From Flavobacterium aquidurense (GTDB lineage: Bacteria; Bacteroidota; Bacteroidia; Flavobacteriales; Flavobacteriaceae), in the NCBI GenBank assembly GCA_900107365.1, contig FNPS01000002.1:248001-312000 (forward strand): 64,000 nt of DNA, in the 5' to 3' direction. A model generated the notes under the pieces. That model saw only the letters and a program-made list of their open reading frames with translations. It did not search any database and was not told the DNA's origin. Both the position numbers and the translations under genes were made by a program. Position 1 is the first letter of the stretch; each line of letters opens with the position of its first letter. This document shows positions 17,997 to 25,364 of this stretch, in pieces.

Positions 17997-18079
17997 TGGA
18001 AATAGTAGGATTCGAACCTACTCAGTCAAAGACAACGGTTTTACAGACCGACCTAACTCTCCAGCTTTAGCGTATTTCC
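17997..18079 (-). tRNA. tRNA-Tyr (anticodon GTA)
   Basis: Acceptor GGAAATA/TATTTCC, D-stem CTAA/TTAG, anticodon loop CTGTAAA (anticodon GTA), a variable arm with GTC-TTT-GAC, and T-arm GTAGG-TTCGAAT-CCTAC. The long variable arm fits bacterial tRNA-Tyr. 83 bases with the discriminator. Confidence 0.88.
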
Positions 18080-18084
18080 ATTTG

Positions 18085-18156
18085 TCTGGGAAGCAGGACT
18101 CGAACCTGCAACCTCCCGCGTCCAAGGCGGGTAAACAACCACCGTTATCTTCCCAG
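18085..18156 (-). tRNA. tRNA with anticodon TGG (tRNA-Pro-like)
   Basis: Acceptor CTGGGAA/TTCCCAG, anticodon stem CCCGC/GCGGG with loop CTTGGAC (anticodon TGG), T-arm GCAGG-TTCGAGT-CCTGC, discriminator A. The D-arm is weak (three pairs). The first pair is C-G as in bacterial tRNA-Pro, but the rest of the acceptor is unlike the usual CGGGG start, so identity is by anticodon only. Confidence 0.7.
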
Positions 18157-18164
18157 ATTTTTTT

Positions 18165-18292
18165 TTAAGGTTCTAAGATGCTAAGGTTCTGAGGTGCTAA
18201 GATTTTTAAACCTTTGCATCTTTGTCCCTTTGTGCCTAAAAACCTTAGGCCCTTAGCAACTCAGAACCTCAGCACCTTAAAAAAGAACCTGT
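18165..18292. repeat. CTAAGGTTCTGAGGTGCTAAG-type inverted repeat
   Basis: The plus-strand run of GGTTCTAAGATGCTAA words (18170-18200) is imperfectly complementary to TTAGCAACTCAGAACCTCAG (18254-18275). The TTTGCATCTTTGTCCCTTTG filler lies between. The same vocabulary appears at 25310-25362. Confidence 0.65.
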
Positions 18293-18309
18293 TCCTTCTA
18301 GAGAACGAG

Positions 18310-18382
18310 CGATTTCGGAAGGAGTTGAACCTTCAACTTCTTGATTAACAGTCAAGCGCTCTGCCAATTGAGCTACGAAATC
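18310..18382 (-). tRNA. tRNA-Asn (anticodon GTT)
   Basis: Acceptor GATTTCG/CGAAATC, D-stem GCTC/GAGC, anticodon stem CTTGA/TCAAG with loop CTGTTAA (anticodon GTT), T-arm GAAGG-TTCAACT-CCTTC, discriminator G. A canonical class I tRNA of 73 bases. Confidence 0.93.
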
Positions 18383-18395
18383 ATTTATTTTTGGG

Positions 18396-18425
18396 CATAA
18401 AAAAAGCACCCGGTTAAAGGTGCTT
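18396..18425 (-). terminator. Intrinsic terminator on the minus strand
   Basis: Stem AAGCACC (18404-18410) / GGTGCTT (18419-18425). The A-run before it on the plus strand gives a T-tail on the minus strand. It closes a minus-strand transcript coming from beyond 18430. Confidence 0.7.
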
Positions 18426-18452
18426 CATGAGATTCAATATGATATAATTATC

Positions 18453-18680
18453 CTATTGCCTGTGTTCATGCACCTGTATTGTTAAACATCCAAGATCTGA
18501 TCCCGGGTTTAGCAGTTGTTCGTTATATATGTTTTTATTAAAAGCCATTTTATATGTTGTATTATATTTTGAAATCGTTGTTGTTTTTTGAAATTCTCTT
18601 TTCAGATTTTCTTCGGCAAAGATAAAGTCGAAAAAATCAATTATCCAAATCATTTCTAAAATTATTTTACTGATTACCAA
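18453..18680 (-). CDS. Possible small protein, unknown (weak)
   Basis: An open frame of up to 75 codons starting at a TTG (first ATG nine codons later), ending just before a minus-strand terminator. The terminator suggests the region is transcribed. The protein has no recognisable domain and an ordinary, moderately hydrophobic N-terminus (KIILEMIWIIDFFDFIFAEEN). It could equally be an untranslated leader or a remnant. Confidence 0.25.
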   Translation of the reverse strand: MVISKIILEMIWIIDFFDFIFAEENLKREFQKTTTISKYNTTYKMAFNKNIYNEQLLNPGSDLGCLTIQVHEHRQ

Positions 18681-18682
18681 TT

Positions 18683-19245
18683 AGTTACATTTAAATAAAA
18701 TCCATAAAAATCCCTGTCCGCATACTCGTGCAGCTTTCTTTTTGTATCAAATGACTGTCTCTCATTAGATTACTTTTCAAGATTATATTTCACTATTTGG
18801 TTTTATCATGTAACATTTGGTCGATTATTTTTTTAGTTATTTTTAGTTAAGGGTTATTTTTTATCATTTTCTTCTCCTATTCAGCAATTTTCTTGTCACA
18901 CTGAGCGGAGTCGAAGTGGCATTAAAAACAAAAAAAGCGTCCCGATGAGGACGCTTTTATCTATTTATGTTGAGTTTGAAACTACAATTCCGTTTCTATT
19001 CCATAAAATACATATGTCATCCTGAGTCTTTAGCCGGAGGAAATCCCGCTAAACGACCGCTATTTTTTATTGCTGACAGGTTCATATGATTGTTTTTTTA
19101 CTAATTCGAGGGCAAATGTAACGTATATTTTTATTTAATATAACTTTTTCTGTTGTTTTTGTTAAAATTAAAACAAATAAAACCCATTGATTTCTACTCT
19201 ATTTTTAGTTTGGAAGCAACTTTTGACTATTTTTATCTCACTTAA
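18683..19245. other. Gene-free stretch with terminator-like hairpin and REP-like fragments
   Basis: No gene is supported. At 18931-18959 a hairpin with arms AAAAGCGTCC / GGACGCTTTT could terminate in either direction. GTCACACTGAGCGGAGTCGAAG (in part, about 18894-18916) and GTCATCCTGAGTC (about 19017) resemble a dispersed repeat common in Bacteroidetes genomes. Confidence 0.5.
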
Positions 19246-20130
19246 ATGAAACCTATGAAAGAATATATCGACAGTATTGTTTGGTCTGAAGTTTGGGAAT
19301 TTTCGAAACAATTTATTTTACCCAATATTGGTTGGTTCCTGTTCTGGACGATTTTATTTCTTATTCTGGGCCTTATTATAGGAATCGTTTTCAATGTCTT
19401 TTTGTACCGAAAAAACATTTTTACACGTGACCGAAAATATTACAACTGGATAGCCAAACTCTGGATTCCGTATTTTATGATTGTTTTCCTTTATTTCTTT
19501 GCTATGATTGGCCTTTTGTATGGAGGAAAATCTATTTTGAAATCAGAAAACAAAAACATAACCGCCAATATTTATTCGAAAACAATCGGAACTACTTTTT
19601 CATCTGAAAAGGAGAAAAAAGATTTTCTGCATTCGCTTCAATTGCTGTCCAATTCTTCCGAAGATGTGAGCAAATCTTTGACCCAGGCTTTGGCGCTTTA
19701 TATCAAACAAAACAACAGCGGTTTACAAACTGTAGATAACTTCAAGAATTCATCGACATCCTTTTTGCTTCAAAAATACGAGGCGGAATTGTACAGCGCC
19801 TGCGTGTACGGCTTTATGAAAGTCGTTGACGACAAAGCCGACATGAAAAACGTAAAAGATATTGATTACGTTAAATTCAAAGCGCTTTTACAAAAACTGG
19901 ATCAAATTGAACCTCAACGAATCGAACGTTCCATACAATCTGAAATGGGACGCAAACTACAAGCCGGATTGGATCTTATTTTTAATGAAATACTGAAACA
20001 CGAATTACTTTTTTTCCTTTTGTTTTTGATTATTCCTTTTGTGGAGTATTTTATTTATTTGAAGTTTGTGAAAAGGAAGGATGATGATTTTAATAGGCCA
20101 AAGCCTGTTGAGAATGTGATTGCTTCTTAA
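19246..20130 (+). CDS. Integral membrane protein of unknown function
   Basis: A 294-residue protein. Membrane segments are at about residues 24-52 (IGWFLFWTILFLILGLIIGIVFNVFLY in part), 71-95 (LWIPYFMIVFLYFFAMIGLLYGG) and 252-273 (LLFFLLFLIIPFVEYFIYL). A soluble segment of about 150 residues lies between, mostly helical, with charged residues and no recognised motif. A second in-frame ATG is three codons downstream, so the start may be either. It lies alone between the tRNA region and the CBASS neighbourhood. No family recognised. Confidence 0.75.
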   Translation: MKPMKEYIDSIVWSEVWEFSKQFILPNIGWFLFWTILFLILGLIIGIVFNVFLYRKNIFTRDRKYYNWIAKLWIPYFMIVFLYFFAMIGLLYGGKSILKSENKNITANIYSKTIGTTFSSEKEKKDFLHSLQLLSNSSEDVSKSLTQALALYIKQNNSGLQTVDNFKNSSTSFLLQKYEAELYSACVYGFMKVVDDKADMKNVKDIDYVKFKALLQKLDQIEPQRIERSIQSEMGRKLQAGLDLIFNEILKHELLFFLLFLIIPFVEYFIYLKFVKRKDDDFNRPKPVENVIAS

Positions 20131-20138
20131 TTAAATTA

Positions 20139-20765
20139 TCATGGTTTATAAAATTGTTCAGTAATGTAAAAAACGGTGTCAATAAAAAACAGGTTGTCTT
20201 CAAAAGTCAATACATTTTCATCATGTAAATCTTCTAGAATTATTCCTAAATCTGGATTAAAATAATCGTTGTTTCTTGTGTTTTTAAAACCATTTTGATC
20301 CAGAAAATTTTTGACATTTTCTAATTCTGTGTCACTATCAGATTCTACAAACTTCTGTTCTACAACCGCGTAAACTATATTATCTTGCTCATAAAACCCA
20401 ATTAATTGATAAGCAGTATCGGGGAAAAAGTAATTATTTAATAATAAATTATTCAAATAATCTATCCAAGTTTCATAATAAATACTATCGTTTAGTTTTA
20501 TTACTTTATGTTTGTTTTGAAGATAAACTTTTTGTTCTGCTCCTGAAGAAATAAAAGCATTAATATTGATTGCAGTAATCCAAAAACCGTTCTTATCACA
20601 GAACTGTTTTATTAGCGCTGTTTCTTCAATTTTGATTTGCTTGACTGACTCAAACGTTCCGCTTGCGCCCTTGCTTTTTCTAAGGTAACGGGAGATTGTT
20701 TGGATAGTATCTCCATGCCTAACTTGGCTCTTTCCTGAAATGATATTTTGTAGTTCATGTTTCAT
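20139..20765 (-). CDS. Protein-kinase-like domain protein (polyvalent-protein kinase type)
   Basis: A 208-residue protein with start at 20765; the in-frame extension to 20834 overlaps the promoter element. Sequence features fit a small kinase fold: a beta-strand lysine in VYLQNKHKVIKLND (about residues 85-98), a hinge-like segment (IVYAVVEQKFVE), and a catalytic-loop-like LHDENVLTFEDNLFFID (about 180-196) with His-Asp...Asn and Ile-Asp. This resembles the kinase domain of phage and mobile-element polyvalent proteins, often found as a single small protein. Assignment is from motif pattern only. Substrate unknown. Its position in an accessory region is consistent with mobile-element origin. Confidence 0.6.
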   Translation of the reverse strand: MKHELQNIISGKSQVRHGDTIQTISRYLRKSKGASGTFESVKQIKIEETALIKQFCDKNGFWITAININAFISSGAEQKVYLQNKHKVIKLNDSIYYETWIDYLNNLLLNNYFFPDTAYQLIGFYEQDNIVYAVVEQKFVESDSDTELENVKNFLDQNGFKNTRNNDYFNPDLGIILEDLHDENVLTFEDNLFFIDTVFYITEQFYKP

Positions 20766-20777
20766 GAATTTATAATG

Positions 20778-20785
20778 CAAATATA
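20778..20785 (-). promoter_or_regulatory. -7 promoter element for the kinase-like gene
   Basis: TATATTTG on the minus strand, 12 bases upstream of the ATG at 20765. It makes the longer reading frame to 20834 unlikely. Confidence 0.5.
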
Positions 20786-20872
20786 AAGATTTTAAAGTTA
20801 CTATTTTATCGCGTAGCAAAGTAAGAAAAAACATATGTTTACAATTTATGAAATTTCTTTAATAGCTTATAG

Positions 20873-21025
20873 AATAATAGTTCTAATAGTCGTGCTCAAG
20901 GAAATACTCATAACAATCATTGCACTTTCAATCCTCTTAATAAAGTTGTGGAACTTTACTAACGTTTAGTTTTGGCTGAAAGAGAAAAGGTTGAGTATTT
21001 AGAGAAATTGTTGAAAGGGAAATAA
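20873..21025 (+). pseudogene. C-terminal remnant of a helix-turn-helix (XRE-type) regulator
   Basis: The plus-strand frame ending at TAA 21023-21025 reads NTHNNHCTFNPLNKVVELY, stop, RLVLAEREKVEYLEKLLKGK. This is the typical end of Bacteroidetes XRE regulators: an Asn-rich linker followed by a short coiled coil (ELYERLL.AEREKVEYLEKLL). An in-frame TAA (20969-20971 region) splits it, and the DNA-binding part is absent. A proper terminator still follows. Evidence is motif resemblance and the conserved frame across the stop. Confidence 0.6.
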
Positions 21026-21045
21026 TCCTTTTTACTTATAAATAG

Positions 21046-21079
21046 AAAAGCGCAAATTTTTGAGGTTTGCGCTTTTTTT
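21046..21079 (+). terminator. Intrinsic terminator after the regulator remnant
   Basis: Stem AAAAGCGCAAA (21046-21056) / TTTGCGCTTTT (21066-21076) with T-run. Confidence 0.82.
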
Positions 21080-21197
21080 GTTTTTTATTGAAATTGTCTT
21101 GCCAAATTCGCGAGACCTCCCCAAAGTGAATTGCTTTTTTCGCGTGTTCTTTGCAAATATTAATATTTTATAATTTTAAAAGAAATAAAATGCAACA

Positions 21198-21650
21198 TTA
21201 TTTGACTTCATATTCATTATGTCCGCCACCAAGCCACTCGCCATCTATTAGCCATATCTCATAAAAAAAGAACCACTTACTTATCCAAGGAATAATTGTT
21301 GAAACTATAAACTTTTCTTTAGTCCATTCATTCTTACTAGGCGAGTAAAGACAAAGTCTTTGATCTTTTGAAGAATAAACATGAGGCAATTTGGTTCTAT
21401 TTTTTGCAATAGCCAAATTTTCTGACAATACATAAACCTTCACACCAGTAAATTTATCATAGGTTAATTTTACATCATAAAATTGGCTTAGTGTAGTTGG
21501 TTGAATTTTAAATTTAATCTCAAACGAATTTCCTTTCTCCTTAACAACTTCAATATTAGGAAACATTTCTTTTATTTTTAATAATTGAGCAGATGAACTA
21601 AAACCATTCCTAGTTTTTGTTTGCTCTCTTTTATGATAGTGGTTATTCAT
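21198..21650 (-). CDS. CBASS E2-like protein (stand-alone, no E1 domain)
   Basis: A 150-residue protein matching the short E2-like component of type II CBASS systems that lack a full E1-E2 Cap2. Visible features are His90 in LPHVY, the candidate catalytic Cys100 in RLCLYSP, the helix STIIPWISKWFFFYEIWL (117-134) and the end motif GEWLGGGH (137-144). Established knowledge: E2-only CBASS proteins form a thioester and modify or prime the CD-NTase. The gene overlaps the CD-NTase gene by 8 bases, so translation is coupled. Family assignment is by motif order and operon context. No E1 or Cap3 protease gene is adjacent. Confidence 0.82.
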   Translation of the reverse strand: MNNHYHKREQTKTRNGFSSSAQLLKIKEMFPNIEVVKEKGNSFEIKFKIQPTTLSQFYDVKLTYDKFTGVKVYVLSENLAIAKNRTKLPHVYSSKDQRLCLYSPSKNEWTKEKFIVSTIIPWISKWFFFYEIWLIDGEWLGGGHNEYEVK

Positions 21651-22893
21651 TTACTCCTTCAAAATTATTTTTTTTCATATTTATCCCTACAGAGCCTATT
21701 GCACCTGAAACAACATTAACTTTCAAGCTATTTGTCTCACTTAAATTTCTTATTTTTAAACCATAGGTATTGAATGTTTTTTTTATTAATTCATCTCCAA
21801 ATGGCACTTGCATTGATTCGTTAATTCTTTGTAATCCATAGCCAGATTGTGAAGTCATATTTTCAACATCATCTTTGACTTTTTTTAGCCATTCATAAAA
21901 ATTTTCTTCTCTTTTTGGAAACTCATTCCATTTGTCTGCAAAATTTTCTTCTTTATTAACGGGGTTTTCAATATATTTCTCTCTCTTTTCAGTAATTGGA
22001 TTATAATCCTTAATGAAATATTCCATATTATTTATAACATTTATTAGTGCTTCAATAATATTCGTTTCTTTATTATATGCTTTAGATACTAATGTTGTAA
22101 TTATAACTGAAATAGGTTTATCTATTTTATCTTTTCTATCTCTATACATTATATCTCTATGTCTCTTCAATATTTGGACAACTCTTTGTAAAGGGAATCT
22201 GTTTTTTTGAAAACTTGGGACTGGACGAACAGCTTCATTAATAGAAAACATTTTATTCGTTTGAATTGTCGCTCTGCTAAAAAACCATTTTGCGTAGCCT
22301 AACGGATTACTCTTTAACCATTCTTTTGGAATTGTTGAAGTATAATAGTTTTTACTTTCCTTGTCGGTTATACTTAAACAAAGTTTACTAACATCGCTTT
22401 CATCAAACATTCTTTTATATGATTCATTCAAGATAGTTTCATAACCTTCACTTATAATAGCAGGCAAAATATCCATGTGATATCTTTCTTTTATATTTTC
22501 GGAATCTTTTCTATATTTTAAGGTCCAACATCTTCTACCTTCTTCATCTAATAAATCATCCAATCCTTTATGGGATTTCAATTGATTCCCAACTATTTCT
22601 TTTAAATTAAATTGTGTCCAAGAATCTTTCTTTTTACTTAACTCGCAAACCAAATCAATATCTAAGTCATCATCTTCACAAATAGGTTGAATAATTGTTC
22701 CCAGAATAAATGAGCCTTGAGGTCTAATTAGCGGATTATAAGCCTTCAGTTCAGAATCTTCTTTCGATAGCCAGTTACCAACATTTTGATAGCTAGATAT
22801 TGCTGCATTATATTGCGTTTCTGTAATATCCAGGTTTTCTCCTAAAGTTTCTAGTATTTCGCTAAAATCATTTTTTTGTTGTTCAGTTAACAT
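21643..22893 (-). CDS. CBASS CD-NTase (cyclic oligonucleotide synthase)
   Basis: A 416-residue protein that makes a cyclic nucleotide signal on phage infection. The nucleotidyltransferase signature is complete: PQGSFILGT (Gly60-Ser61), the metal-binding DLDID (Asp78, Asp80) and the third acidic residue in YHMDILPAI (Asp141). The C-terminal helical part has RVVQILKRHRDIMY and a YGLQRINESMQVPFG segment, as in bacterial CD-NTases. Likely clade G or a neighbour, inferred because HNH-SAVED effectors commonly pair with CdnG; the product (for instance 3',2'-cGAMP or a trinucleotide) cannot be told from sequence. The C-terminus ends GVNE without a terminal glycine. 21 bases separate it from the effector gene. 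Confidence 0.92.
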   Translation of the reverse strand: MLTEQQKNDFSEILETLGENLDITETQYNAAISSYQNVGNWLSKEDSELKAYNPLIRPQGSFILGTIIQPICEDDDLDIDLVCELSKKKDSWTQFNLKEIVGNQLKSHKGLDDLLDEEGRRCWTLKYRKDSENIKERYHMDILPAIISEGYETILNESYKRMFDESDVSKLCLSITDKESKNYYTSTIPKEWLKSNPLGYAKWFFSRATIQTNKMFSINEAVRPVPSFQKNRFPLQRVVQILKRHRDIMYRDRKDKIDKPISVIITTLVSKAYNKETNIIEALINVINNMEYFIKDYNPITEKREKYIENPVNKEENFADKWNEFPKREENFYEWLKKVKDDVENMTSQSGYGLQRINESMQVPFGDELIKKTFNTYGLKIRNLSETNSLKVNVVSGAIGSVGINMKKNNFEGVNE

Positions 22894-22914
22894 ATTTTTA
22901 TCTGTTTTATATTT

Positions 22915-24099
22915 TTATCTTATTTCAATTGCTTTAGAAAAACCAGCATTTGCTGTGTTTTCATCATAAATAATTATTGGCATATCTGCTTTTGGCATCC
23001 AATATCTACCTAGTTCAATTGCTATCGAAATTGGCATTGCAGGAAAAATATGTAACGGAACTTTTGAACCATGCATTTTTTTAATATTGTTAAATACTTC
23101 TCTAATTTTTATAGTAAAATCTTCAAGTTGATTTCTATTGAATAAAAAACTGTTAATTGGATTATCAATTGTTAAAGTATAAATACTACAATTATTCCCT
23201 AAAACAGAAATGATTCTATCATTATTAATTGTCGCACTTAATGAAATATTTAAAGCAACATGATCAACTTTATCCGTTTCATTTATTAATAATTTATACT
23301 CCGTTTGAATACTGATATTTGAAAAACTCCATGAGCCTGAATTTCTATCATATTGCTTAACACTTGTTGCTATTTTATCACCTATTAACGTTCCAAGTTT
23401 TATTAATAGTGGCATTGGCGCAAATGCAAATAAAGAAATATGACGAATAGTCTTGTCATTAATCAAGGGCAATAAATCTCGATCAAAATGGTTTTGTAAA
23501 TTTTCTAATTCTACATTCCAAAAGTTTTCATCTTTATCCCTAAAATAGCTTCCCGAAAAACTCAAATCAATTGCCCTGTTCTGAGCCGGGTAATTTGTTG
23601 GTAAAAGAAATTCTCTAACAGATTCATATGTAACTATAGGAGAATGTTGTCCTATATTTGCTTTATAAATTACAATATGACTATTCATATCAGGTTTTAT
23701 AGAAGAAAGCAATTCAATTCTTTCTTCATGTATTCTTTTCATGTCAATTAAAACTGAAGCGGGATAGTCTTTTTCCCCTACACCTTTTTCATCTATCCTG
23801 CGATGGCATCCATCACACAAAAGCATTAAATTACTTATATCAATTTCTAATTTTGGAGATAAGATATTGTCATACCTTTCACTACCCTCTGCATATCCAT
23901 ATATATGGGCTATATATGCTGAATTATTATCTGTTTTTTTTATTTTATCAATGTTTAAAACTTCAGGACAATTTTCAAACTGACATTTGCCTGCTGATTT
24001 ACTCCATAATACAATTTTAACTTTTGTGGGAATCGCAGGTCTTTTTTTACTTTTTACATCATCGTATGAATTTACTTTTTCATTTTTTTTCTCTATCAT
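22915..24099 (-). CDS. cap5: CBASS effector Cap5 (HNH endonuclease fused to SAVED domain)
   Basis: A 394-residue effector that degrades DNA when its SAVED domain binds the cyclic nucleotide, killing the infected cell. HNH nuclease at about residues 25-130: zinc cysteines C39, C44, C95, C98 and the HNH triad in AHIYGYAEG (H65), NLMLLC (N90) and CHRRID (H99). SAVED domain at about 135-394: AIDLSFSGSY, HISLFAFAPMPLLIKLGTLIGDK, and VPLHIFPAMPISIAIELGRYWMPKADMPIIIYD near the end, all typical of SAVED. First gene of the operon. A TACATTTG -7 element lies at 24131-24138. The region looks more AT-rich than the neighbouring housekeeping genes, consistent with acquisition. Confidence 0.93.
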   Translation of the reverse strand: MIEKKNEKVNSYDDVKSKKRPAIPTKVKIVLWSKSAGKCQFENCPEVLNIDKIKKTDNNSAYIAHIYGYAEGSERYDNILSPKLEIDISNLMLLCDGCHRRIDEKGVGEKDYPASVLIDMKRIHEERIELLSSIKPDMNSHIVIYKANIGQHSPIVTYESVREFLLPTNYPAQNRAIDLSFSGSYFRDKDENFWNVELENLQNHFDRDLLPLINDKTIRHISLFAFAPMPLLIKLGTLIGDKIATSVKQYDRNSGSWSFSNISIQTEYKLLINETDKVDHVALNISLSATINNDRIISVLGNNCSIYTLTIDNPINSFLFNRNQLEDFTIKIREVFNNIKKMHGSKVPLHIFPAMPISIAIELGRYWMPKADMPIIIYDENTANAGFSKAIEIR

Positions 24100-24130
24100 A
24101 AAAAATTACACATTTTAGGTTAATTGATTT

Positions 24131-24138
24131 CAAATGTA
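24131..24138 (-). promoter_or_regulatory. Candidate -7 promoter element of the CBASS operon
   Basis: TACATTTG on the minus strand matches TAnnTTTG, about 32 bases upstream of the effector ATG. No TTG at the expected distance is seen. Confidence 0.4.
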
Positions 24139-24230
24139 TTTATAATAATTTTCTTAGTAATATTCTACTCTGCAACTAACCTATAAATCTGTTAAATTGC
24201 CTTTTTTTTGTTAAAAAAGCTGAGTAAATT

Positions 24231-24408
24231 CTAAAACCCAAAAAAGCTTTTAGAATTCCTACTCGTTTCCTCCGACACTTTATCTAAAGTAATTCCTTTA
24301 AACTGTGCAATTGTTTCGGCAACATGCGGCAAAAAAGAAGATTCGCAACGACGCTCGTTGTATTTCTTTAAAAGGCTGTTGGGGAAACGGCGCATCGGTT
24401 TCGATCAT
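24231..24408 (-). pseudogene. C-terminal remnant of a TatD-family hydrolase
   Basis: On the minus strand, MIETDAPFPQQPFK (from 24408) corresponds to the TatD ETDAPF motif. After a frame change near the Phe-Lys, the sequence KKYNERRCESSFLPHVAETI continues as AQFKGITLDKVSEETSRNSK and ends SFFGF-stop at 24231. This is the last helix-rich part of TatD nucleases (VAETIA..KGI...V...T..N...FF). Only about 65 residues of roughly 260 are left, and the frame is broken. Remnant assignment rests on these motifs. Confidence 0.6.
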
Positions 24409-24423
24409 TATTTAATTATGCTT

Positions 24424-24648
24424 TCAAACCAAAAAATCAGCCCCCAATCGTTGTTTAAATCGATCGATAGGTTTCAAATCGACATTGGTATCTCCGTTGA
24501 GAATATCAAAAGGATCGTCTAAACCGCTAATTAATAAATACAAATAGCAAAACAAAAATGTAATGGCAGACGTTACCAAATAATCGGCTGAAGGCTTTTG
24601 AATTTGGTAATGAGTAAAAACACTTGGTGTTAAACCAAGAAAGCACAC
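24424..24648 (-). pseudogene. Probable C-terminal remnant of a membrane protein
   Basis: A 74-codon frame containing one hydrophobic segment (VTSAITFLFCYLYLLISGL) and then DDPFDILNGDTNVDLKPIDRF. This looks like the last membrane helix and cytosolic tail of a bestrophin- or DUF4239-like protein; I am not certain of the family. There is no upstream continuation of the protein. It sits directly beside the TatD remnant, in an area of decayed genes. Confidence 0.4.
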
Positions 24649-24713
24649 CTTGTGGGAGACGCGCTGCTGTGCGCCTCTACCCTGAAAACTGAGAACGCGA
24701 CTGAAAACTAAAC

Positions 24714-25211
24714 TTAATTTTCACGCATCCATTTTTTTGCCTTTTCGACAATTTCTTGTTCTATATTGTCTAGGCTAATATTTTTGCAATACCAATTGAC
24801 CTGGCCATCTGCCAAATCATCCCAAAGATATTGAAGAGCAGACAATTCGGCTATATCTTTGTCTATCTCAAAATCGAAAGAAAAATGCAACGTTCTTTTC
24901 AGATTACTTCTCACATCCTCCTGTTTCGTAACTTTATTTAGAAAATATCTTATATGACATTTTTGTGACTCCTCTTTATTTTTTGCTGTTAGATTCAATT
25001 CTGCCAAAACAGCTTCCAGATACGGTTGCACTTCGTCAGAATCAATTGGTTTGTAGAAACAAGCCAGATTATAAATAGCTTCACTTTCATAACTCGAATT
25101 GATCAGTTCGATTGCCCAATCTTCAAGTAGATCTACATTGCGGTATTTGTAATAATAAAAAGTCAGTATGTAATCCGTTAGTATTTCAAAGTCTCTGTTT
25201 ATTGTTTCCAT
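24714..25211 (-). CDS. Hypothetical soluble helical protein
   Basis: A 165-residue protein. I chose the ATG at 25211 because the in-frame extension upstream runs through word-repeat DNA (CAAAGTCGCAGAGCCGCAAAG). The protein is acidic and helical. It starts DFEILTDYILTFYYYKYRNVDLLEDWAIELIN and ends DLADGQVNWYCKNISLDNIEQEIVEKAKKWMREN in segments, with no signal peptide or membrane segment. The size and pattern resemble small contact-system immunity-like or DUF2247-type proteins, but I do not assign it. No toxin gene is adjacent. Confidence 0.65.
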   Translation of the reverse strand: METINRDFEILTDYILTFYYYKYRNVDLLEDWAIELINSSYESEAIYNLACFYKPIDSDEVQPYLEAVLAELNLTAKNKEESQKCHIRYFLNKVTKQEDVRSNLKRTLHFSFDFEIDKDIAELSALQYLWDDLADGQVNWYCKNISLDNIEQEIVEKAKKWMREN

Positions 25212-25309
25212 GTTGTTTTGTTTTCTTGTCACTAAGGCGCTACCACGCCAAGTTTTATTTTTTTTTTGTGTTTTTAATCTCTCAAAGTCGCAGAGCCGCA
25301 AAGTTTTTT

Positions 25310-25362
25310 AACCAGTACTAAAACTTAGTATCTCAGTACCATAGAAACTCAGCATCTTAAAA
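25310..25362. repeat. Short word repeat of the TTAGTATCTCAGTACC type
   Basis: Words CTTAGTATCTCAGTACC and ACTCAGCATCTTAAAAG belong to the vocabulary of the inverted repeat at 18165-18292. It lies between two minus-strand genes. Confidence 0.5.
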
Positions 25363-25364
25363 GA

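Noticed and set aside
17783..18070. A 95-codon plus-strand frame with a GFEPTQSKTTVLQTDLTL segment
   Set aside because: It runs antisense through tRNA-Leu copy 2 and tRNA-Tyr; this kind of peptide is a known artefact of tRNA regions.
24714..25211. Toxin-immunity pair
   Set aside because: The protein resembles small immunity-like proteins in size only; no toxin gene or secretion tag is nearby.
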